Part shown: one piece after another, positions 1 to 9,196 of the stretch
Position numbering within the stretch: position 1 is the first letter of the stretch
Layout: the number at the start of each line of letters is the position of its first letter
DNA from: CBDAUN01 sp965214875
Lineage (GTDB): Bacteria; Pseudomonadota; Gammaproteobacteria; Arenicellales; JAJDZL01
Reading direction: 5' to 3'
Length of the DNA: 64,000 nt
NCBI GenBank assembly: GCA_965214875.1
Contig: OZ243980.1
Span: 248,001-312,000, forward strand
The notes under the pieces: generated by a model
The model's input: only the letters and a program-made list of their open reading frames with translations
What the model was told of the DNA's origin: nothing
The model's database searches: none
Translations under genes and position numbers: made by a program

Positions 1-1
1 C

Positions 2-556
2 GGCATGCAAGGCGGCACCGCAGCAACGCAGGATGTCTTCATCGAGCATGTGGGGATACCGACCCTGCCCGCAGTGCGCCAAGCGGTCGACACGCTGACG
101 GAACTTGACATGCATCGCAAAGTGCAGCTGATCGTATCCGGCGGGATTCGAAGCGGCGCCGACGTGGCAAAGGCTTTGGCGCTCGGTGCCGATGCCGTAT
201 CAATCGGCAGTGCCGCGATGGTGGCGATGGGGTGCAACAGGCCGGTCTTTATCGATGACTATCATGCTCTTGGCACCGAACCCGGGTTTTGCCACCACTG
301 CCATACCGGACGATGTCCGGTCGGCATCACCACTCAGGATCCGCAACTTCAATCGCGCCTTAATCCCGAACAAGGAGCGCGCTGGCTTAGAAACTACCTG
401 GCAACGCTTGCACTCGAAGTTCAGACTCTAGCGAGAGCATGCGGAAAGTCGCATGTGCTCAACCTGGAGCCAGAAGACATGGTGGCGTTGACCGTCGAGG
501 CTGCCGCAATGGCGCAAGTGCCTCTTGCCGGCACCGGCTGGATCCCAGGCAAGTAG
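2..556 (+). CDS. Glutamate synthase-like FMN-binding protein, C-terminal part
   Basis: The gene is open at the left edge and only its last 184 codons are present. The sequence fits the end of the FMN-binding domain of the GltB/GlxD family: IVSGGIRSGADVAKALALGA followed by DAVSIGSA is the typical phosphate-binding end of the beta/alpha barrel, and the CHHCHTGRCPVGITTQ stretch carries the cysteines that bind an iron-sulfur cluster in glutamate synthases. It lies 38 bases before a type III glutamine synthetase. That pairing matches the glxBCD-glnT clusters of proteobacteria, so this is probably the GlxD-type subunit rather than a full-length GltB. Family is sure; the exact subfamily is inferred from context. 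Confidence 0.85.
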   Translation, partial: GMQGGTAATQDVFIEHVGIPTLPAVRQAVDTLTELDMHRKVQLIVSGGIRSGADVAKALALGADAVSIGSAAMVAMGCNRPVFIDDYHALGTEPGFCHHCHTGRCPVGITTQDPQLQSRLNPEQGARWLRNYLATLALEVQTLARACGKSHVLNLEPEDMVALTVEAAAMAQVPLAGTGWIPGK

Positions 557-594
557 GACAAACTGATCTGCATGACGATTCAAAGGAGGCCAAT

Positions 595-1905
595 ATGACG
601 AAAGACCTATCTCAAATTGCGGATGAATGGGACATCAAATATTTTCTCATCAGCTATGTCGACCTTTTCGGGGGCCTGCGAGCGAAGCTCGTGCCGGCAA
701 GAGCAATCGGCGATATGCAGCAAGACGGCGCCGGCTTCGCAGGTTTTGCGACCTGGCTCGACATGTCGCCAGCAGATGCCGACATGCTTGCTAAGCCGGA
801 CCCGGAAAGCTTGATCCGGTTGCCGTGGCGGCCCGAAGTGGGATGGCTGGCCGCGGATCTTTGGATGGAGGGCGCAGAAGTCGAGCAATGCCCGCGCGTG
901 ATGCTCAAGCGTCAACTGGCAAAATTCGAACAATCCGGCCAGCGACTGAAGACCGGTGTCGAGTGCGAATACCTGTTGCTCACCCCGGATGGACAATCCA
1001 TTTCGGATGCGCACGACACTCAGACAAAGCCATGCTATGACCAGATGGCGCTAATGCGCCGCTACGACGTGGTCAGTGAAATTTGCGATGCCATGGTCGA
1101 TCTTGGATGGGGACCGTACCAGAATGACCACGAAGATGCGAATGGCCAGTTCGAGATGAACTGGGACTTTGACGATGCGCTGACCACCGCCGACCGGCAC
1201 GTATTTTTCAAATACATGGTCAAGAGCGTTGCCGAAAAGCACGGCTTTCGGGCGACCTTCATGCCTAAGCCCTTTATCGATCTGACCGGCAATGGCTGTC
1301 ATGCGCATGTTTCGGTATGGAATGCAGACGCATCGCAGAATTTGTTCCTGGACAAATCCGAGGAGATGGGACTTTCGAGTCTGGCCTACAACTTTCTAGG
1401 CGGCATAGTCCACAGCGCCGACGCGCTGTGCACATTTTTCAACCCGACCGTCAACAGCTACAAGCGGATCAATGCGCCGCGCACGCGCTCTGGAGCAACG
1501 TGGTCGCCTAATTCAGTAACCTACACGGGCAATAACCGTACGCATATGATTCGCATACCGGATTCGGGGCGGTTCGAGCTTCGATTAATGGATGGCTCCG
1601 CAAATCCGTATTTGCTCCAAGCCGGAATCGCAGCGGTGGGACTTGATGGGATCAATAATCGTCGCGATCCCGGCAAGCGCCTGGATATCGATATGTACGC
1701 CAACCCGCATCTTGCCGGAGACGGTGTCAAAAAACTGCCTTTGAACCTGCTTGATGCGATTCGCCTGACGCAAGCTAGCGATGTGCTGCGCGATGCGCTC
1801 GGGGGCGACATCGTCGACAGCTATTGTTCATTGAAAATGGAAGAGTGGAACAGCTACATGACACACTTGTCGCAGTGGGAGCGCGACAACTCACTCGACT
1901 GCTGA
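595..1905 (+). CDS. glnT: Glutamine synthetase, type III-like (GlnT)
   Basis: A 436-residue glutamine synthetase-fold enzyme that ligates ammonia to glutamate, or to a related amine acceptor, using ATP. Seen in the sequence: the VECEYLLL stretch with its metal-binding glutamate, NGCHAHVS (the ATP/glutamate loop), NSYKRINAPRTRSGATW and FELRLMDGSANPYLL. The ATG at 595 is preceded by AAAGGAGG at ideal spacing, so it is preferred over the longer open frame that starts at 439 inside the upstream gene. Length matches GlnT-type proteins. The neighbouring GlxD-like gene supports a role in glutamine/glutamate or methylated-amine metabolism. Substrate specificity cannot be read from sequence. Confidence 0.88.
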   Translation: MTKDLSQIADEWDIKYFLISYVDLFGGLRAKLVPARAIGDMQQDGAGFAGFATWLDMSPADADMLAKPDPESLIRLPWRPEVGWLAADLWMEGAEVEQCPRVMLKRQLAKFEQSGQRLKTGVECEYLLLTPDGQSISDAHDTQTKPCYDQMALMRRYDVVSEICDAMVDLGWGPYQNDHEDANGQFEMNWDFDDALTTADRHVFFKYMVKSVAEKHGFRATFMPKPFIDLTGNGCHAHVSVWNADASQNLFLDKSEEMGLSSLAYNFLGGIVHSADALCTFFNPTVNSYKRINAPRTRSGATWSPNSVTYTGNNRTHMIRIPDSGRFELRLMDGSANPYLLQAGIAAVGLDGINNRRDPGKRLDIDMYANPHLAGDGVKKLPLNLLDAIRLTQASDVLRDALGGDIVDSYCSLKMEEWNSYMTHLSQWERDNSLDC

Positions 1906-1947
1906 ACAGGCAGAAACGAAACGGGCGGCGCAACAGGCGTGTCGCTC

Positions 1948-3084
1948 CTAGGCTGCGGACTGCCGATCTGAGTCGTTCTGCGGATTCCACACCCGGCCCA
2001 GCACTACAGCGTCGCGGGCACCGGTCACCGATGGCAGGTTGGACGGCTGGCCGCCTCGATGGCAGCAGGCAAGCCAAGCGAAAGCGGCTGCTTCGACATA
2101 TTCTGGCGAGATGCCGAGCGCACCGGTTGTCTGCACCGGTGCCGCGCTGCGCTCGCGCAATCGTTCGAGCATGGCGCAATTCAGCGCGCCGCCGCCGCAC
2201 ACATAGATTTCGTCGACATCGGGCATCCGCTGTTCAATTCCCTTGGCAATCGCATCGGCGGTAAACGCGGCCAGCGTGCTTTGTACAGTCGCCGACGACG
2301 GATTTGAACCTGAAGCGGCAATCGCTTCAGCCAATCGCTTCATGTTGAAATGCCTTGCATCCAGGCTCTTCGGCGGGGGCATCTCGAAGTACGGGTCGCC
2401 AAGTAATAATTCAAGCAAGGCCTGATCGGGCGACGCGGATGCGGCTCGCCGGCCTTGGTCGTCGTACGGGCAACCAAGTTCCTGCCTTATCCACTGATCG
2501 CTGAGCGAATTGCCGGGTCCAGTATCGAATCCAATCACGCTCGCGTTCGGATCCGAAGGCAGGCAGGTGATATTCGATATGCCTCCAATGTTGACGATAA
2601 CCCGAGACGTGCCGACTTGTGCAAATTGGCTGCTGTGGAACGCAGGCGCGAGCGGCGCTCCTTGCCCCCCGGCTTTCATGTCCGCAGTTCGAAAATCTGC
2701 CACGACCGGAATTCCGGTCAAAGATGCGACTGCAAGCGGGTCGCCCGCCTGCCAGGAATAGGGCGGATTGGCATTGGGGCAATGGATGATAGTCTGTCCA
2801 TGGCAGCCGATGGCTACTACATGGCCATGCGACTCGCCGGCTAGCGTGGCGTGCACGGCTTCAGCGTAGCATTCGGCGAGCTTTGCATCAACATGCGAGG
2901 CAAGCGGGGAATGACGATCAGGCGATTCGAATAGCGCTTCGACGCTTTGCCGAACCGACTCGGGAAATGATTGGTGGCTGGTCTTGAGGATCTCAACCAT
3001 CCGCTGGTCGCGAAAGCGCACTACAGCGGTATCGACACCGTCCATGCTTGTGCCGGACATCTGACCGACATAGATGCCGTCCAT
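1948..3084 (-). CDS. anmK: Anhydro-N-acetylmuramic acid kinase
   Basis: A cytoplasmic kinase that opens and phosphorylates 1,6-anhydro-MurNAc to MurNAc-6-phosphate during recycling of cell-wall fragments. The 378-residue protein has the family N-terminus MDGIYVGQMSGTSMDGVD, the ATP-binding IVNIGGISNIT, GFDTGPGNSL and the C-terminal YVCGGGALN. Length is normal. It starts 13 bases after the M23 peptidase gene on the same strand, so the two are probably co-transcribed. Both act on peptidoglycan turnover. It converges with glnT, with about 40 bases between the two stops. Confidence 0.95.
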   Translation of the reverse strand: MDGIYVGQMSGTSMDGVDTAVVRFRDQRMVEILKTSHQSFPESVRQSVEALFESPDRHSPLASHVDAKLAECYAEAVHATLAGESHGHVVAIGCHGQTIIHCPNANPPYSWQAGDPLAVASLTGIPVVADFRTADMKAGGQGAPLAPAFHSSQFAQVGTSRVIVNIGGISNITCLPSDPNASVIGFDTGPGNSLSDQWIRQELGCPYDDQGRRAASASPDQALLELLLGDPYFEMPPPKSLDARHFNMKRLAEAIAASGSNPSSATVQSTLAAFTADAIAKGIEQRMPDVDEIYVCGGGALNCAMLERLRERSAAPVQTTGALGISPEYVEAAAFAWLACCHRGGQPSNLPSVTGARDAVVLGRVWNPQNDSDRQSAA

Positions 3085-3097
3085 GAGTGCTTGCCGA

Positions 3098-4753
3098 CTA
3101 CTGCGATGGATTGTCAGCGGGTTCGACAGCTTCGTCGGTAACGACAGACGGTGTATAGGCCAGCAGCGGCTTGTCCCGATTGATCGATTTGATCAGCGCT
3201 GACCAGACGACAGCATCGGTGAGAAACTGTTCGCGGTGCTGCTCATCGATCGGTTTCCCGTTTGGCAACGGATAGCGCAACGGGTCGTGATGCACATCGT
3301 TGACTCTAAATTCGTAATGCAGATGCGGACCCGTCGCAATGCCGGTTCGCCCGACATAGCCGATTACCTGACCTTTCTTGACGCGGGTGCCAACCCGCAT
3401 CCCGCTTGCGAATCCTTTCAGGTGCGCATAAAGCGTCTTGTACCTCGAGCCATGGCTAATCACCAGGTAGTTGCCGTAGGAATTGTTGTAGTGCCGCCTG
3501 ATCACCACCCCATTTGCAGTCGACATGACTGGCGTTCCTGGACGTGCGCCATAGTCGACACCGTGATGAGGCCGCCAGCGCTTAAGAACCGGATGAAATC
3601 GATTGGAACTGAATTTTGATGTCACCCGCCCGTACTTCAATGGGGAGCGCAGAAATTGTCCGCTCAGGTTCTCGCCACTCTCGTCGAAATAGGCGATGTC
3701 ACCTTCAGGGTCTACGAATCGGATTGCCTTGACCTCGCCTCTGGCGCCTCGATAGGTTGCCGCAAGAATTTCGGGCATTCCGACCGGTTGCCCTTCATTG
3801 ACATACTTTTGCTCATAAATCATGCAAAACTCGTCACCCGTCTTAAGCTCGCGAGCAAAATCAATTCTAGAACCGAACACGTCGACAAAGGAGCGCAGAG
3901 TGCGGTCGTTGAACCCGACTTCCTTGCCGGAGTCGAACAGATTGGTCGCAATGGCCCCGCAGCCTTGGTGGCGCTGAACCTCCGGCTGAATCATCCGTTC
4001 AGTGTGGTAGTAGTAGTCTTGACCGGCAATGGCAACAGCTACCCTGAGCGGCGACGTATGCGATTCGAGCACAGCGAATTTGCCGCCGGGCAAGGTGGCG
4101 ATACGCAATTCCTGGCCGATTTTAAGATTCTTGAGCCATCCGCCGCCTTTGCTGTCCGCCAAGTCGATCGCATCGCGAACAGGAAGCCCGATTTTCCTAA
4201 AGACTTTGGACAAGTTGTCTCCGCGCTTGATTGTTACGCTGACCCAGCTGAGTCGCGACTCATCGATTTTAGGCATCGGCAGTTTCGTCGCCCCTTCAAC
4301 ATCTTCATAGAACTCGTCGAGAAGCGCCGATAGGGAGCCGGCCATCTGCAACCGCTTTTCGGTCACTGGCTCGATCGTTCCATCAATGATCAGAAAGCTC
4401 ACTTTTTTGGATTCGGAGCGGCGAAATTCAATGCCTAGTAAATCGCCTTTAGCATCATGGGCGAAGCGGATTTCCTCACCGGGGTGTATCACATTGAATT
4501 GCTTGCCTTCTGGAAGTTGCGCTAAACGCAACGCAATCTTGCGACTGTAGTCGGCACGGGCAAAAACCTTGAGCAGCGTATCGCCTTTGCGAACAGTCTC
4601 GATGTTCCAGCGAACTTGAGGCAAGTCGCTAAAGTTGGAAGTTGCCGATTTATCCGTATCGGAGCCAGGGGCAACTGCGGCGTGCACAGCACCAGAGAAA
4701 AGGGTTGCCGTCAAGGTTGCAACAAACATTGCGCATAGAAAACGATGTCTCAC
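3098..4753 (-). CDS. M23 family murein endopeptidase (MepM-like)
   Basis: A secreted zinc metallopeptidase, probably cleaving peptidoglycan cross-links in the periplasm. The GTG at 4753 gives a 551-residue protein with a clear signal peptide (VRHRFLCAMFVATLTATLFS, cleavage near AVHA). A TTG at 4780 would add nine residues, and an ATG at 4727-4729 is also possible. Two LysM/OapA-like segments follow (around VRKGDTLLKVF and IKRGDNLSKVF). The C-terminal M23 domain has HHGVDYGA with the zinc ligands H and D, and PHLHYEF with the HxH pair. The order of domains matches MepM/YebA. It heads the unit with anmK. In many proteobacteria it lies divergent from tyrS; here a 3 kb island separates them. Confidence 0.9.
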   Translation of the reverse strand: MRHRFLCAMFVATLTATLFSGAVHAAVAPGSDTDKSATSNFSDLPQVRWNIETVRKGDTLLKVFARADYSRKIALRLAQLPEGKQFNVIHPGEEIRFAHDAKGDLLGIEFRRSESKKVSFLIIDGTIEPVTEKRLQMAGSLSALLDEFYEDVEGATKLPMPKIDESRLSWVSVTIKRGDNLSKVFRKIGLPVRDAIDLADSKGGGWLKNLKIGQELRIATLPGGKFAVLESHTSPLRVAVAIAGQDYYYHTERMIQPEVQRHQGCGAIATNLFDSGKEVGFNDRTLRSFVDVFGSRIDFARELKTGDEFCMIYEQKYVNEGQPVGMPEILAATYRGARGEVKAIRFVDPEGDIAYFDESGENLSGQFLRSPLKYGRVTSKFSSNRFHPVLKRWRPHHGVDYGARPGTPVMSTANGVVIRRHYNNSYGNYLVISHGSRYKTLYAHLKGFASGMRVGTRVKKGQVIGYVGRTGIATGPHLHYEFRVNDVHHDPLRYPLPNGKPIDEQHREQFLTDAVVWSALIKSINRDKPLLAYTPSVVTDEAVEPADNPSQ

Positions 4754-4780
4754 AGAGGCTTGCCTTTCCGTAAGTGCCAA

Positions 4781-5403
4781 AATTTAGTACTGCTGACAGT
4801 AGTCAAGCGAAAGCAGGGTTTAATTATAAACTTTTGCTGCCCTCTACTTCCCGGAATTCTGCCGATGACCGTGAGTTTTTGCAACTTTGCACTTCCGGGC
4901 GAAGGACGATTCCGGATTGCGAATCATGCAACGGTGGTCAAATTGGTTTGCGGTTGCCCAGGTGTGGCTAAGGTTCCGCGCTTGCTATGCCATCAGGCCT
5001 CTATTTCTTGCTGAAGCAGGACGGTACAAGCGGTCTAATCAGAATCGCGCCGAATATCGTTGGTTTCCGGATTCAGGCTTGATGTTGGGATTCGAGCAGT
5101 TGCCGAGCGGATACAGTTTTGGATTGTGAGTTGCTGCTACTAAGATGTTCTAGCCTAGGCTTAGAGCTTGTCTTCGATGGACTAGCCTTCAAACGCTTCT
5201 ACTAGCAAATTGTCGACTTGGGTTGTTGAATTTGTACCGACTACGCGACCCGACATCTTGTCCATTAAGGTTCGTGGCAATCAGCAAGTCTGCGAGACAT
5301 GACAACCTTATCCACATTTTTGCCTATCCCTGAATGGTCGAATTAATGCAATCTTTCATTGGATCATAGGTCATTTTCATGACATGTTCTAACTCGGGCT
5401 TGC
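4781..5403. other. Gene-poor stretch at the edge of an island
   Basis: About 620 bases without a convincing gene. It holds the promoter side of the M23 gene. A short plus-strand reading near 5240-5310 looks like degraded coding sequence, but it is broken by stops and was not identified. It probably marks the left junction of DNA inserted between the M23 gene and tyrS. Confidence 0.4.
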
Positions 5404-5937
5404 TCAGTGCTTGCCTCGCAAAAACTGGAAGATTGACTCCATTTGTCCTCTGTGCACAGAAAACGTTGCGAGTCCGTCGATGTTGCGTTTCTTAGCCTCT
5501 ATGCCGACCTGATTGCAAAACTTGTAATCGTTTTTGTCGACAAGGCGTGGCCACTTTTTTGTTTGACCGCGTAAGTCCGCCTCTATTCCATTAAATTCAC
5601 AGGTGAACCGTTGATAGTACGCGCTTGTAGGCTCTTTGGCTTGTCCGATGTATTTTGACAGATGATGCTTTACCTCTGCTTCCGCAGTCGCAAAATCTAA
5701 CGAACTGTAAAAGACGGGGAACGACCCGTCTGAGAATCTTTCGGGCTGCTTAAATTTACGCTTATTCTTGAACGGTATGTTCAAAAGCTCCTCAGGTCCG
5801 ACCAATTGGAGCAATTCCTGTTTGCTTCTCTGATCAGTGAACTCCAATTTTGCGATGAACTGGTGAACAGTTCCGCCGATATTTCCTGAACGGTATATCT
5901 TGCGGCAACCTTTCTGCGTGGGGATAATCTCAAGCAC
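5404..5937 (-). CDS. RES-domain toxin (NAD-degrading type)
   Basis: A 177-residue RES-family protein. Known RES toxins cleave NAD+ by phosphorolysis or hydrolysis and arrest growth; they are named for conserved Arg, Glu and Ser. Visible here: an N-terminal YRSGNIGGT arginine region, RFSDGSFPVFYSSLDFATAE (the Arg-Tyr and Ser-Glu core), and a C-terminal GLATFSVHRG. The start is a GTG at 5935-5937 that shares one base with the stop of the upstream antitoxin when that gene is read through its frameshift (TAGTG), so translational coupling is likely. It is the downstream gene of a Xre/MbcA/ParS-RES pair. Family assignment is firm; activity is inferred. Confidence 0.85.
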   Translation of the reverse strand: MLEIIPTQKGCRKIYRSGNIGGTVHQFIAKLEFTDQRSKQELLQLVGPEELLNIPFKNKRKFKQPERFSDGSFPVFYSSLDFATAEAEVKHHLSKYIGQAKEPTSAYYQRFTCEFNGIEADLRGQTKKWPRLVDKNDYKFCNQVGIEAKKRNIDGLATFSVHRGQMESIFQFLRGKH

Positions 5938-6439
5938 TAATATTCGCCCACCATAGTTTCCACATATTCTCTTGCCAGCTGCATATCTTCAATAGACCCC
6001 TCCAAAAGCATCGATAACGGCACTCTCCCAGCAAGAAGGGAATGCTCCTCGCGAAGCCATCGGTTTTCAACCTCCAAGTCTCTGAAAAAAAGTCCAGCGC
6101 CGCACGTATGGATAGCAAATGTGAAATCCCAGACTTAAAATCCAAACCGCGTGGCCTTTCCCTCCCCTCAAGCATGTCATATACGAATATCGCATCACCG
6201 CTTTCGTAGCCCAACAACCCAATTGCATCGCTTCGTTCCAGCTTCCAAGATTTCAATAGTTTATGCAAAAACTGGATAGGCCCAGATAATCTCGGTGCAT
6301 AAGCCGACTTTAAATCAATAAGGTTTATCGCCTTAGTCTGATAATTTGCCCACTCGCCTTGTCGAGCGGCAGTAGAATCGCGGCCGGCAACACCATATGC
6401 CTGCGGCGACTCAGACCGAACAAAGCTGTCTAGTAGCAT
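5937..6439 (-). CDS. Xre/MbcA/ParS-type antitoxin, frameshifted
   Basis: The partner of the RES toxin. The N-terminal half shows a Xre-like helix-turn-helix region (QFLHKLLKSWKLERSDAIGL, then YDMLEGRERPRG). The expected toxin-binding C-terminus is present but in the -1 frame: after ALDFF the other frame reads RDLEVENRWLREEHSLLAGR, then VPLSMLLEGS and AREYVETMVGEY. The switch falls in a run of seven T on the coding strand (plus-strand A-run 6085-6091), which also fits a slippery T TTT TTT heptamer. Without the shift the protein ends in unrelated sequence at 5930. ATG at 6439 has an AGGA Shine-Dalgarno sequence. Either programmed -1 frameshifting, a recent mutation or a base-call error explains it. 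Confidence 0.78.
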
Positions 6440-6512
6440 TCCATGTTCCTACCCTAAGGGTGCAAAATCGAAGCTTGTTGCATGTCGCGCAACTAAATTG
6501 TCAGTTCCGGCA

Positions 6513-7049
6513 TCAGTTTGAGTTTGACCGATTCATAGATGGAGCGCAGATGATCAACTTTAAGTTCGAATGTGTCAACAGTGGATTTTGCTTCATAGGA
6601 GCCAGAAATTTGAACAAAAAATCCGTATTAGGCAAAATTGAGCGCTCAAGCAATATTCCGACCGACCACCCATCCTTTTCACTGCGGCAATTGCACTTGA
6701 CACCAACATCCGTCAAATCTGAACCAATATCAAATGGATCTTGCGACGCTGAGCGCCAAAATATTTGCTTAAATCGGTCGGAAAATGCATCGACCTGCTC
6801 GGCATCATCCATTGCCAGCCATCGATTCATTGTCAACTGAAAAAAACTTGGGATTCCGTCAGTCAAGAAGTCAAGCGCCAGCCTCTCAAAAAGTTCAACG
6901 GAATTGATCGCACACTCAGCGTTTTCTTCCGATATGTTTTCGAACTGCGCTTTGTATCCATTCAGCCTGGCTTCAAAGTAGCCTGACAGGGATTTTAGGA
7001 AGAATGTTGCTTTAGCGGTACTGAAGGAGCTGCCGTTCTCCAGAACCAT
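6513..7049 (-). CDS. Hypothetical protein, possibly the end of a broken gene
   Basis: A 178-residue open frame that I do not recognise. It is AT-rich like its neighbours and has no signal peptide or membrane segment. Two codons before its ATG the same frame has a TAA, and the sequence before that (minus strand, about 7050-7180) continues in the same frame with protein-like sequence (EYGVTFSRLSFSRVGSFPQI). The ATG may therefore sit inside an older, longer gene interrupted by nonsense mutations. It lies upstream of the antitoxin on the same strand. Confidence 0.4.
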   Translation of the reverse strand: MVLENGSSFSTAKATFFLKSLSGYFEARLNGYKAQFENISEENAECAINSVELFERLALDFLTDGIPSFFQLTMNRWLAMDDAEQVDAFSDRFKQIFWRSASQDPFDIGSDLTDVGVKCNCRSEKDGWSVGILLERSILPNTDFLFKFLAPMKQNPLLTHSNLKLIICAPSMNRSNSN

Positions 7050-7431
7050 GCATTATGGATCAATCGGCTCCACCTTTGCGAATTCATCGTATAGCGTCTC
7101 TAAAATTTGCGGGAATGACCCGACCCGGCTAAACGACAGGCGCGAGAACGTCACACCATATTCTGCATCGAATTTAACAACATCAATATTCACAACTCAT
7201 GCATCGAATGCTACTGTGATTGCAATTTTCCACAAGCTTGCGGACAGACTGAATTCCGTATCAAATGTTGTTTAACCCTACTGCTTTAGAATAGCGAAAT
7301 CGGTCTTCGGGGGGATAGATCATCAAAAACAGCACTGCAAGTCTGTCAATATAAATTTGTTTATCTGCAGAGCGGAAACGGAAATATTTTGCGGTGGCAT
7401 AGAAAAAGTGACAAGCCAGAATTCTGCAAAA

Positions 7432-7692
7432 TCAGACAAAATGCGCTACGATAGCATTAGTGAGAAGTGAAGAGAAACTCAATATCGAAATCACGTCTGC
7501 GAAGAATTCATGTCTAGAATAGATTGATGCGTACAGGATTGCCGATGTGTAAATTATTACGTATGATTGTAGAGGCATTGCGATGACTGAGCTCAGACCG
7601 CCGACAGTGAAGCTGCCGGCAAATGCCCGCATGAATGATGAAGGAACATCTTCATTCGCACCTCTAAATAGAATTTCAGCGGGCAAAAGCAA
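7432..7692 (-). CDS. Hypothetical small protein with hydrophobic segments
   Basis: An 86-residue open frame with hydrophobic stretches (SVIAMPLQSYVIIYTSAILY and ISILSFSSLLTNAIVAHF) that could be membrane segments. No family was recognised, and the frame lies in AT-rich, gene-poor DNA just before tyrS. It may be a fragment or a chance frame. The flanks (7050-7431 and 7693-7929) show nothing else identifiable. Confidence 0.25.
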   Translation of the reverse strand: MLLPAEILFRGANEDVPSSFMRAFAGSFTVGGLSSVIAMPLQSYVIIYTSAILYASIYSRHEFFADVISILSFSSLLTNAIVAHFV

Positions 7693-7929
7693 GGATTTCT
7701 AAATTCGATGCATCGATTAGGCTGCGCAGGCTTGCGCCAGATTACAGATATTCGAGCATTAAACATTGAACGTGGTCATTTTTAGCCTAGCTCTTTCAAT
7801 CGCGGAACCGCGTCCGGCAAATCGACAACATTCCGGATTTGTGTTTTGAACGATTTTTGGAGTTGATGGCTTTCTGCTATCTGCCGAATCTGTTTGCAAT
7901 AGGCGGGAACGAATGCTCTTCATCGGAAG

Positions 7930-9183
7930 GTGTGTCGGGATATTCACGGAAATAACCTTGTGTCTTTGAATCATTCAATCGAGCGCTCTCTTTCGACTAT
8001 TCGCCGCGGGGCCTCCGAAATCCTGCTGGAATCCGAGCTTGTCGACAGATTGGCAAGCGGCGACCGCCTGCGCGTCAAAACCGGCTTCGACCCGACCGCA
8101 CCGGACCTGCATCTTGGACATGTGGTCCTGCTTGAAAAGATGCGCCAGTTCCAAGAGCTTGGACACGAAGTCATTTTTCTAATCGGAGACTTTACCGGCA
8201 GAATCGGCGACCCCTCGGGAAAGAACGCCACTCGCCCGCCTATGAGCGACGAGGCAATCAAGGCAAATGCCGCAACCTACGAACAGCAGGTGTTCAAGGT
8301 GCTTGACCCCGACAAGACCTTCATCCGATTCAATTCCGAGTGGTTTGCCGATCAAAGCGCCGGCGATCTGATCAAGCTCGCAGCGCGCCATACCGTAGCG
8401 CGCATGCTCGAACGCGATGATTTCAGCAAACGCTACGAAGGGCGGCGGCCGATCGCGATCCACGAATTTCTCTATCCTCTCGTTCAAGGCTACGATTCGG
8501 TAGCGCTCCAAGCGGATGTCGAACTCGGCGGCACCGATCAGAAGTTCAATTTGCTGGTTGGACGCGACCTGCAAAAGCAGTGCGGCCAGCGGCCGCAGAT
8601 CGTCATCACCACCCCGCTGCTTGAAGGATTGGACGGTGTGCAGAAAATGTCCAAATCGCTGAACAACTACATCGGCATCAACGAATCGCCTGGCGATATT
8701 TTCGGCAAGACCATGTCGCTTTCCGACGATCTCATGTGGCGCTACTTCGAGCTTGTCAGCACCCGGGACCTATCGCAAATCGAAGACCTGAAACGACAGG
8801 CGAAGGAAGGCATGAATCCTCGCGACATCAAATACCTGCTCGCATTGGAGCTGGTCGAGCGGTTTCATTGCAAATCTGATGCCGAACGCGCCAAGGCCGA
8901 ATTTATCGCCCGCTTCCAGAACAACGCGCCGCCTGAAGATCTGCCATCGGTCGACTTGACCATCGACTCGGCGAGCATTCCGCTTGCCAATCTGCTTAAG
9001 CAGGCCGGACTTGTTGCTAGCACATCCGATGCCCATCGGCTGGTTCGAGACGGCGCAGTAAGAATCGATGACGAAAAGGTCGGCAACTCGCGGCAGCATA
9101 TCGCTGCCGGTTCAGCTCATGTGTTCCGGGTCGGCAAGCGGCGAATTGCACGCGTTGCGGTGCTCGAAAATTTCGCGCGCTAA
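7930..9183 (+). CDS. tyrS: Tyrosine--tRNA ligase
   Basis: Charges tRNA-Tyr with tyrosine in the cytoplasm. The protein has the class I signatures HLGH (HIGH motif) after GFDPTAPDL, and QKMSKSLNNYIG (KMSKS motif). A C-terminal S4 RNA-binding domain is marked by AHRLVRDGAVRIDDEKV. Length (417 residues from 7930) fits the TyrZ-like subgroup common in proteobacteria. The start is uncertain: no ATG fits, and GTG at 7930 or 7960 or TTG at 7966 are the options. GTG 7930 follows a GGAAGG that is too close for a good ribosome site. The reading frame is intact. Confidence 0.95.
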   Translation: MCRDIHGNNLVSLNHSIERSLSTIRRGASEILLESELVDRLASGDRLRVKTGFDPTAPDLHLGHVVLLEKMRQFQELGHEVIFLIGDFTGRIGDPSGKNATRPPMSDEAIKANAATYEQQVFKVLDPDKTFIRFNSEWFADQSAGDLIKLAARHTVARMLERDDFSKRYEGRRPIAIHEFLYPLVQGYDSVALQADVELGGTDQKFNLLVGRDLQKQCGQRPQIVITTPLLEGLDGVQKMSKSLNNYIGINESPGDIFGKTMSLSDDLMWRYFELVSTRDLSQIEDLKRQAKEGMNPRDIKYLLALELVERFHCKSDAERAKAEFIARFQNNAPPEDLPSVDLTIDSASIPLANLLKQAGLVASTSDAHRLVRDGAVRIDDEKVGNSRQHIAAGSAHVFRVGKRRIARVAVLENFAR

Positions 9184-9196
9184 ATGGCGCATGGCT

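Noticed and set aside
439..594. N-terminal extension of glnT back to 439
   Set aside because: It overlaps the GlxD-like gene in another frame, while ATG 595 has a strong Shine-Dalgarno sequence and matches the family start.
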